Virus record (IMG/VR): IMGVR_UViG_3300036760_000023
Coordinates: 1-42,570 of that record
Length of the DNA stretch: 42,570 bases
Reading direction: 5' to 3' (one strand)
From: a virus
In this document: positions 36,118-42,570 of the stretch, one piece after another
Numbering within the stretch: the first letter of the stretch is position 1
Layout: each line of letters opens with the position of its first letter
Notes under the pieces: generated by a model
Databases searched by the model: none
What the model was told of the DNA's origin: nothing
What the model saw: only the letters and a program-made list of their open reading frames with translations
Position numbers and translations under genes: made by a program

Positions 36118-37988
36118 TGGCTGAAAAAGTAGAAATTAAAATTGTCGTTGATAAGGAAACCGGCGCCATTTCTGTCGCCGGCGCCGAGCTTGAGAACTTT
36201 AAAAAGAAGGTAGAAGAAACAGGCGGAGCGGCGTCAGAGCTCACCGAAAAATTTAAGGGTCTGTTCGCCGGCGCAGCGATCTCGGCGTTCTTTAAAACTG
36301 CTGTTGAAGAATCTTTAAAAGAAGAAGAAGCTCTTAGGACTCTTAAAGGCGCGGTTGAATCAAATGGCGATTCTTGGGATAAGCTAAAAGGGAAGATTGG
36401 GGAATACGCCAAAACCCAACAGGCTTCAACTCGCTTCGACGATACAGAAACCTTCCAGGTCCTAGGCCGCCTTCGCCTGGCAACGACTAGCCTCACGCAA
36501 GCCATGTCAGCGACCACGCTGGCACAAAATTTATCCGTTAAATCTGGCGTGCCACTTGCTGAAACGGTTGGCATTATCAATGGTCTGCTGCTTGACCAGG
36601 ATCGCGCAACGCTCCAGGCAACAAAGACATTTGGCCTTTATGCTGGTGGCGCAACTACCGCACAAGAAGCTTTAAACAATCTTCAGTCAGCATCGAAAGG
36701 TGCTGCCGCGGCAGAGGACAGCCATACAAAGAGCCTTAATCAAGCGAAAGCTCAGCTCGACGATTTCCAACAACAGATTGGCGACGGTATCATGCCGGTA
36801 ATTGTGACCCTGGTCGGCTGGAGTACAAAGCTGATCACGGTCATTAATGGTATAGCGACCGGCTGGGCAACGGCTGGTGCTGTTGCGGTCACAGCATTAG
36901 AGGGTATGGCGACTACGGCGTTCAACGTCATGTCAATGAACGCTTCTGGTGCGGTTAATGCCGCGGTCGAGACTAAGAACAAGATTAAGACCATTCTCTC
37001 TGAGGCGTTGTCAGATATAGAGAATTCAGCCAAAGCCTCAAGGAAAAGAAACGAGGAGGAGGAGCAGCTCCAGGTCACGCAATCTATTCAGAAGGCAAAG
37101 GATGCGGCTAAACAGAAAGCAGATTTTAATACAAAACTGTCAGAAGAATTCCTTCAATCGACGACTGATGAATTCGAACAGCGAAGAATAAAACTCCAAG
37201 AAGAATTGGATATCGCTCAGCAAATGAGCGTTGAAAAAATTACCATTCGGCGCGTTGAAGGTGACGAAACTGTCACGCTTGAGGAATACAAAAAAGAACG
37301 CCTTGGTAAAATTGCTGAAGACGAAACCCGTAAGAAGGATGAGGAATCGAAGAAGCAGATTGAGATTGGAAAGAAACACGAGAAGGGAATGCAGGAGCTC
37401 GAGAAGCAACGAGCCCAGAATTTTAAATCAACGATGGAGTTTATTTCAACTCTATCAAGCGCCAAGAATAAAGAACTTGCCGCAATCGGTAAGGCTGCCG
37501 CGCTAGCGAGCGCATACATTAATACGGCCGAAGCGGTTACCAAGGCCCTAGCGTCAGCCCCTCCACCTATTAACTTTGCCCTGGCCGCGGCCGTAGGGGC
37601 TGCTGGCGCCGCGCAAGTGGCAAAGATTGTAGGGGTTGAACTTGCCCAGGGCGGCGTTACCAATACCACTACTTCACGCGGGATTCAAGCGACTATAGGT
37701 GAAGGGGGTAAGCGTGAAGCGGTGCTACCGCTCGAGAACCCCCGCGCAATGGGCATGGTTGGCAAGGCTATTGGTGAGGCGGGCGGTGTTGGGGGCGGTG
37801 AAGTTTCAAAGACCGTTAATGCTACAATCAATATCACCATAAATGCTTTCAATGTTGAGGATGAGGCGCAGATTAGATCGGTTGCGCGAGGTTTGGCGGA
37901 TATGATTTTACAAGAATCAGAAGAAGGCATAAGACTTTCAAGACGTGTCGTTGATGCTGCCGAGCGATACCCTGGGAGAGCAACTTAA
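36117..37988 (+). CDS. Tape measure protein
   Basis: This 623-residue protein starts at a GTG in the previous stop. It is the longest helical protein of the tail module, with charged coiled-coil stretches (about 300-440), hydrophobic segments (about 225-275 and 450-505) and a C-terminal GxGGKREAVLPL region as in tape measures. Length is modest; at about 0.15 nm per residue a tail near 90 nm would be expected from general knowledge. No lytic domain was recognised. Confidence 0.85.
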   Translation: MAEKVEIKIVVDKETGAISVAGAELENFKKKVEETGGAASELTEKFKGLFAGAAISAFFKTAVEESLKEEEALRTLKGAVESNGDSWDKLKGKIGEYAKTQQASTRFDDTETFQVLGRLRLATTSLTQAMSATTLAQNLSVKSGVPLAETVGIINGLLLDQDRATLQATKTFGLYAGGATTAQEALNNLQSASKGAAAAEDSHTKSLNQAKAQLDDFQQQIGDGIMPVIVTLVGWSTKLITVINGIATGWATAGAVAVTALEGMATTAFNVMSMNASGAVNAAVETKNKIKTILSEALSDIENSAKASRKRNEEEEQLQVTQSIQKAKDAAKQKADFNTKLSEEFLQSTTDEFEQRRIKLQEELDIAQQMSVEKITIRRVEGDETVTLEEYKKERLGKIAEDETRKKDEESKKQIEIGKKHEKGMQELEKQRAQNFKSTMEFISTLSSAKNKELAAIGKAAALASAYINTAEAVTKALASAPPPINFALAAAVGAAGAAQVAKIVGVELAQGGVTNTTTSRGIQATIGEGGKREAVLPLENPRAMGMVGKAIGEAGGVGGGEVSKTVNATINITINAFNVEDEAQIRSVARGLADMILQESEEGIRLSRRVVDAAERYPGRAT

Positions 37989-38827
37989 TGTCAGCCCTAG
38001 ATCTAACCGCAACGGGCGGACCAATTTGGGCCAGCCGGTCGCGTGTTAATACTGACTCGCGCGACTATGGGACATTCACGGCAACTTCAATGCAGGACCT
38101 TTTAGAGCGTATTGTTGACGGCGATGCTGATTCTTATTGGCACTCCGCCACGGCAAGTGATGCCACAACTGAAACGATTGATATTACAGTCCAACTCCGC
38201 ACCGCTTTAATCGAACGCACGATTGATCTTATCGCACTCCAGAATATCAACCTCAAGAATTTTAAGATCGAATACAAAGCAGGCGCCGGGGCGTTCGCTA
38301 CGATTCCCGGGACTGATTACAGTGTCGGGACCGCCGACTGGGCGCTGCCTGATTTCCTTCTCTCGCTGGCAACACCAATTTCTGCCGATACGTTGCGATT
38401 GACTATGTACCGCACGCAGACGGCGAATGATTATAAGAAGCTCGGCGGGTTCTATGCTAGCCTAGCGGCGGTTCAGCTTGTGACCGGCGCAATGACTGAC
38501 TATAAAAAGAAGTACCGAGAAAACGTTAGGCAACTTATGCTCGGCGATGGCTCGGCAGCGCATGAGTTTATACGACGAAGCGCGACTAGCTATATGCACT
38601 ATGAGGCAGGCGCGACGTTTGATTTCTGTACCCAGACTGAGCGCAATTCTATTTTTAATATCAAGCGTGATGGCGAGCCTTTCACATGGGTGCCCGAGCC
38701 TGGTGATCTTAAGCGTGAAGTATATACTTGCCGGATGCCTGGCTCATGGAACGAAAAGTATTATTCATTCTTTAAAGGCGTTGGTTATACATTAGATATC
38801 GACTTTAAGGAAGTGGGAAGACTCTAA
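37988..38827 (+). CDS. Distal tail protein
   Basis: This 279-residue protein starts within the tape measure stop (TAATG). The first 140 residues are beta-rich with a discoidin-like look (ASRSRVNTDSRDYGTFTAT, LQNINLKNFKIEYKAG), and the second half resembles phage baseplate hinge proteins. By position it is the distal tail (Dit-like) protein. TAATG also joins it to the next gene. Confidence 0.7.
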   Translation: MSALDLTATGGPIWASRSRVNTDSRDYGTFTATSMQDLLERIVDGDADSYWHSATASDATTETIDITVQLRTALIERTIDLIALQNINLKNFKIEYKAGAGAFATIPGTDYSVGTADWALPDFLLSLATPISADTLRLTMYRTQTANDYKKLGGFYASLAAVQLVTGAMTDYKKKYRENVRQLMLGDGSAAHEFIRRSATSYMHYEAGATFDFCTQTERNSIFNIKRDGEPFTWVPEPGDLKREVYTCRMPGSWNEKYYSFFKGVGYTLDIDFKEVGRL

Positions 38828-41205
38828 TGCAATCGACGAGCGCAGAGTTTGCGGCAATCATGGGCGACCAGAATGGTGCCAAGTTTGCCAAGCGCAAGAT
38901 TGAATATAAGCGCCGCTATTGGAACGGCGCGGCTTATGTGTATGAGGCCAGCTACCAAATCCTCTACGACGATGATATCTTAAGTGTCACCCCTATTGCA
39001 TGGCGCCTTGACTCGCGTCAACAGAATAAAATTTTAGCTTCGAACGTTACGCTGCGGCTTAAGAATACTGATTGGAAGTGGCTGCTTGAGAATATTACTA
39101 GCGGTATTTTCAAACCAGATGGAACCGCGACAGAAGGTTACGATGATTTCCGTACTGAGTTTAAGATTTCTTACGGCTACTTATTGTCGAGCGGCAGCTA
39201 CGAATATATTCCGCTGTTCGTTGGGTATGCAACAGATTTTCTTTTCAGTAGTGATACGATGGCTGCCGAGATTCAAGTTGAGGGCCGCGAGTTACTGCTT
39301 GAACATGCGAACGCACAGAATGTCAATACACCATATACACTCCAAGCGGCGGTGCCAGCGGTTGGCACCGGCTCGCTACTAACTTTTGAAACGAAGAAAT
39401 CAGTTTGGGAAATCAGTCAAGTGCGCGTCAATGGCGTAGTGAAAGTCCAAGGTGCCGACTATACGCTTGAGGACATGAACCTCGGCGATACCGCGGCGAA
39501 GATTATATTTACCATTGCACCAACAAGCGGGCACGCGGTTGATTGGAATGGCACCCAGTGGTTACGCGACCAGCGCATTTCAACGCTGGTCGAGTACCTT
39601 TGTGACGAGGCTGGCATCACATCGCCTGAGCGCGTAATAACTGAGCCTACCTTCCCAGGAGTTTCGCAATTCTCAGAATACGGGTCAGCAAGCGAATGGA
39701 ATGCCGCCACGAAGGTTAATACGAACAGCTTTTTCTTGCCTGGGTTTTTGCAGATTGGCACTCTCATTGGAAACAATGGCTTTGAAAGCGGGGTGTTCGG
39801 GTCAGATTGGGCGGTGGCAACAAATACCCCAGGATCGGGGTCATCTTCTGCTGCGGTTGTATCTGCCAGCCCAACAGCTTACGAGGGTACATATTCCGCT
39901 AGGATGATATTGGGCGAAGATAGCGAAACAGCTACGTTTACTGGAAAGGCAATCGTAATGCTACTGTCAACGGCTACCGCGCCGACGACTTTCCCGCCAG
40001 CGGGAACATATAAAATTTTATCCAATACTGGCTCGGTTTGGACTGAGGAAACAATCGTTCATCCTGGCGGTGTGAAATATTTACATTTCGCAATTTACGA
40101 CGAAACAGATAACGGCCTTCGCGCAGTAATTACGCATCAAACCCCAAGCTCTGTGCCGCAAACAATCAGCTTCCACTATCAAGCGCGTTCCCCTATCAGC
40201 ATTAACCCTAGCTATATTTTCAGTATTGACGATGTACGCATGAGGGCGATTGTAGCTAACGGAACGACTGAAACGACGGAAATTGATTTATTATCGACTC
40301 CGACCGCATGGCTCCCGCTGGTTCACCTAACGACTCTTAACGGTGGTACAGTTAGTTTTGAAACAAAGACCGCGGCCATCTCTGGCGGTCCTTATAGTTC
40401 ATATGTCGCAACTGATGGTTCGCTGATTCCACAAAGTCCTGTTAATCGTTACATCAAAGTCAAGATTTACATGAACCACAATGGAACGAATTCAAATGGC
40501 CCAGAAATGGATTATTTGCGCATTGCGTTCCTTGGTTCAAATCTTTTTATTGGTCATGCAGATTTTAAATCAAAAACCTGTCTCTCTGCGATTCAACGTT
40601 TAGCTGAGATATCAAATTGTGAATTTGGCTTTAGAGGGAATGGCAACTTCTTCTTTAGGCCAAAAGGTGTCAGTCCAACTGCTGTTCTTAATATGACCGA
40701 AGGCAATTATATTTCAAAGCTAAGGTCGCTTCGCCGTGGTTATGATTTCGTGCAAAATGTCGTCGCCATAACTTACGGTCCATATTATCATGAGGAGCGG
40801 GTCGACACGCAAAGCCCTGCCCTTGACGAACCAAATAGTGAACAACGATTTTATCCGGTGCTGCTTGCAAAGAGTATTAATGAATTCCTTTTCTCAAACA
40901 ATGCAAATTTCGCCGAAGCAATTGCGAAGAATTATTTTGAAGATTTTTCACCGGCTAAGAAACGATGGATTGCAGAGACTAGAATCATTCCGCCTCTTGA
41001 ACTCTCTGATGTTTTGAGTTCTGCTTTCTACGATAGCCCGCTTCGCAAGAACGCCGTGTTCGGTGATATTCTAAATACTGATCCGGCTTTCGGTCCAGAT
41101 TACAGGAACATCCTACGCGCAACCCTTGGAAAGACCTTGGGAATTTCGTTTAATACGGATAATGGGACCTGTTCAATTGAACTCCAAGAGGTACTAACGT
41201 CATGA
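38827..41205 (+). CDS. Tail-tip hub protein with carbohydrate-binding-like insertion
   Basis: This 792-residue protein has N- and C-terminal parts typical of siphovirus tail-tip/hub proteins (residues 1-200 and about 580-792, such as SPALDEPNSEQRFYPVL). Between them, about residues 316-480, lies a separate beta-sandwich starting NNGFESGVFGSDW and containing AYEGTYSARM, the look of a CBM4/9-like sugar-binding module. A further beta module follows. The insertion suggests contact with a host polysaccharide. It overlaps the fibre start by ATGA. Confidence 0.75.
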   Translation: MQSTSAEFAAIMGDQNGAKFAKRKIEYKRRYWNGAAYVYEASYQILYDDDILSVTPIAWRLDSRQQNKILASNVTLRLKNTDWKWLLENITSGIFKPDGTATEGYDDFRTEFKISYGYLLSSGSYEYIPLFVGYATDFLFSSDTMAAEIQVEGRELLLEHANAQNVNTPYTLQAAVPAVGTGSLLTFETKKSVWEISQVRVNGVVKVQGADYTLEDMNLGDTAAKIIFTIAPTSGHAVDWNGTQWLRDQRISTLVEYLCDEAGITSPERVITEPTFPGVSQFSEYGSASEWNAATKVNTNSFFLPGFLQIGTLIGNNGFESGVFGSDWAVATNTPGSGSSSAAVVSASPTAYEGTYSARMILGEDSETATFTGKAIVMLLSTATAPTTFPPAGTYKILSNTGSVWTEETIVHPGGVKYLHFAIYDETDNGLRAVITHQTPSSVPQTISFHYQARSPISINPSYIFSIDDVRMRAIVANGTTETTEIDLLSTPTAWLPLVHLTTLNGGTVSFETKTAAISGGPYSSYVATDGSLIPQSPVNRYIKVKIYMNHNGTNSNGPEMDYLRIAFLGSNLFIGHADFKSKTCLSAIQRLAEISNCEFGFRGNGNFFFRPKGVSPTAVLNMTEGNYISKLRSLRRGYDFVQNVVAITYGPYYHEERVDTQSPALDEPNSEQRFYPVLLAKSINEFLFSNNANFAEAIAKNYFEDFSPAKKRWIAETRIIPPLELSDVLSSAFYDSPLRKNAVFGDILNTDPAFGPDYRNILRATLGKTLGISFNTDNGTCSIELQEVLTS

Positions 41206-42570
41206 GAAAACTTTTAATGGCAGCGGTGCTTGCGCTGTTGCCCGCTCTTGGACAGGCAACATGCACTCAACTCGGCACCGGGTTGATGTTGAGCCGCCCT
41301 GCGATTGGTGACTCCTTCGACATCTGGACCAGCTGCATCAGGACTATGGTGCAGCAGGTCAACGATTCGGCGGCCAGCACGACCACGGTCGCCGCGATCG
41401 CGGCCAGCACTGGAACACTCGCCGCAGGCACCACTCAATTCCTGCGCGTCGACGGCTCCAACAACATATCTACCTTGACGGTCAGCGGCAACAAGATGTC
41501 GGTCGGGGTATCAACATTTGTAGTGAACGGGGGACTGGTCAGCATCGGCACAGCAGTTGTTAGTAGTCGGCTAACTGTGTTTAATGGTGACATTAGAATT
41601 AGTACCAATGCGGGCTCGCGCGGTATTATCTTCCAAGATGGGACAACTCAGGTAAGTGCTGCGGCGACTATTGGCGCGCTGGGCGGTGATCTTACTGGCA
41701 CTCTGCCCAACCCCACGATAGCAGCCGGAGCAGTAGACACTGGTAAATTAGCGTCAGACGCCATTACCACGGTCAAAATCATAAACGCTGCGGTCGACAC
41801 AAACAAATTAGCCGTTGATGCTGTGACCACAGCTAAAATACTGAACCTGAATGTAACTACTGCTAAGATCGCGGCTTCGGCCATCGACACCAGTAAACTG
41901 GCGACGGATGCCGTTACCACGACCAAGATCATAAACTCAGCGGTAGACACCAGCAAGTTAGCGGCCGATGCCGTGACGACTATCAAGATTCTTGACCAGA
42001 ACGTGACGACGGCCAAGATCGCGGACTCTGCGGTCGACACAAACAAATTGGCCACGGATGCCGTCACCAACGTAAAACTCTTGTCGGATGCGGCTAGTTT
42101 GTCCAAAGTCAGCGGGGGGACTGCCTTTTCTTCCGGCGGAAGTGTCGGTGTTGGGACGTCATCTCCGTCCAGCAAACTCACTGTCTTTAACGGAGATATT
42201 CGGATCAGCACTAACACCGGCTCACGCGGGATAATTTTTCAAGATGGAACGACTCAGACGACCGCAGTTACTAGCGGAATCTCTCAGTTGACTGGGGATG
42301 TGACGGCTGGGCCTGGATCGGGGTCACAAGTTGCGACTATATCTGCGGGTGTTGTCGATACGGCGAAGCTCTCTTCGGATGCTGTTACGACTGTGAAAAT
42401 CCTGAATCTGAATGTCACAACTGACAAGATCGCGGCCTCTGCTGTTGACACCGCGAAATTATCCACGGACGCCGTGACGACTTCTAAAATCCTTGACCAG
42501 AATGTGACCACAGCGAAGATAGCCGACAGCGCGGTCGACACAAGCAAACTCGCTGCGGACTCGGTAACGA
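41202..42570 (+). CDS. Tail fibre / adhesin-like protein, 5' part (runs off right edge)
   Basis: The ATG overlaps the hub stop (ATGA) and the frame stays open to the last base (456 codons plus one base). The first 19 residues look like a signal peptide (MRKLLMAAVLALL core, LGQA cleavage site). A short helical region, a LTVFNGDIRIS...FQDGTTQ cassette, decapeptide repeats, a second copy of the cassette and more repeats follow. The leftover single base plus the two bases before base 3 keep the frame into the left-edge ORF, so both are probably one gene. A Sec signal on a fibre is unusual. Confidence 0.75.
   Translation, partial: MRKLLMAAVLALLPALGQATCTQLGTGLMLSRPAIGDSFDIWTSCIRTMVQQVNDSAASTTTVAAIAASTGTLAAGTTQFLRVDGSNNISTLTVSGNKMSVGVSTFVVNGGLVSIGTAVVSSRLTVFNGDIRISTNAGSRGIIFQDGTTQVSAAATIGALGGDLTGTLPNPTIAAGAVDTGKLASDAITTVKIINAAVDTNKLAVDAVTTAKILNLNVTTAKIAASAIDTSKLATDAVTTTKIINSAVDTSKLAADAVTTIKILDQNVTTAKIADSAVDTNKLATDAVTNVKLLSDAASLSKVSGGTAFSSGGSVGVGTSSPSSKLTVFNGDIRISTNTGSRGIIFQDGTTQTTAVTSGISQLTGDVTAGPGSGSQVATISAGVVDTAKLSSDAVTTVKILNLNVTTDKIAASAVDTAKLSTDAVTTSKILDQNVTTAKIADSAVDTSKLAADSVT
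41571..41651 (+). repeat. Fibre cassette copy 1
   Basis: This 81-base segment encodes LTVFNGDIRIS...GSRGIIFQDGTTQ. It has a homologous copy exactly 606 bases downstream, so cassette plus decapeptide stretch form a duplicated unit of about 202 residues. Confidence 0.8.
41730..42108 (+). repeat. Decapeptide repeats, first block of the N-terminal half
   Basis: About twelve decapeptides alternate between AVDTxKLAxD and AVTTxKIxxx. The alternation is strict and the DNA copies differ mainly at third positions, so selection keeps the protein repeat. Confidence 0.8.
42177..42257 (+). repeat. Fibre cassette copy 2
   Basis: This segment encodes the same 27-residue cassette as 41571-41651 with three conservative changes, and many silent changes in the DNA. 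Confidence 0.8.
42350..42570 (+). repeat. Decapeptide repeats at the right edge
   Basis: The repeats continue to the last base. Bases 42443-42507 are identical to 63-127. A direct end-to-end join keeps the frame but would give one repeat pair lacking about seven residues, so some repeat DNA may be missing. Confidence 0.75.

Noticed and set aside
41730-42570. Repeats resembling a CRISPR array
   Set aside because: The repeats keep an open reading frame, differ mainly at third codon positions and have no unique spacers.
1-42570. tRNA genes, integrase, transposase or attachment sites
   Set aside because: No tRNA cloverleaf with a TTCGANTC arm, no recombinase motif and no paired attachment-like repeat was seen.

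Overview
This window looks like the almost complete genome of a tailed, long-tailed (siphovirus-type) bacteriophage of about 42.6 kb. Every supportable gene lies on the + strand, most neighbours overlap by 1 or 4 bases (ATGA, GTGA, TAATG), and one open reading frame, a repeat-rich tail fibre, runs off the right edge and re-enters at the left edge in the same frame. The simplest reading is a circular or circularly permuted genome opened inside that gene. Four Sec signal peptides and three lipoprotein signals point to a two-membrane bacterial host, but the host itself cannot be named from the sequence. No integrase, transposase, tRNA or CRISPR array was seen, so a virulent lifestyle is the default guess.

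Late region (26.05 kb to the right edge, then 1 to 9.06 kb): terminase small and large subunits, a portal fused to a Mu gpF-like head protein, a protease-scaffold with a nested scaffold start, decoration and major capsid proteins, Mu gp36/gpG/gp37-like connector and tail-completion proteins, tail tube, tape measure, two distal tail proteins (one with a carbohydrate-binding-like insertion), then the fibre. After the fibre come an HExxH lipoprotein, small membrane proteins including a YvrJ-like one, three further signal-peptide proteins, a permuted NlpC/P60-like hydrolase, an M15 endolysin and a DnaQ/YprB-like exonuclease. A strong terminator at 9074-9110 closes the region.

Early/middle region (9.1 to 25.99 kb): clusters of tiny zinc-ribbon, lipoprotein and HTH genes driven by sigma70-like promoters; a Sak4-like ATPase with a ssDNA-binding partner; a ParB-like protein; a five-gene coupled operon queD-dpdA-queE-folE-queC predicted to make preQ0 and insert it into phage DNA; a roughly 500-base structured non-coding stretch; DUF6884, dNMP kinase, SF2 helicase, VRR-NUC nuclease and prim-pol/helicase; and a PD-(D/E)XK nuclease. 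Between the primase-helicase and the nuclease lies a dense array of GTTACA heptamers around an AT-rich core, next to an orphan OmpR/PhoB-type winged-helix gene. This is a candidate replication origin or regulatory hub.

The least expected signals are (1) consecutive fibre-like late genes with Sec signal peptides, (2) the GTTACA array paired with an OmpR-like DNA-binding protein, (3) 30-32-base intergenic promoters in which the upstream stop codon forms part of the -35 box and the start codon sits at the expected +1, implying leaderless mRNAs, (4) the unidentified structured RNA at 16.7-17.2 kb, and (5) a family of TTGACATGT promoters with ACATGT half-sites.
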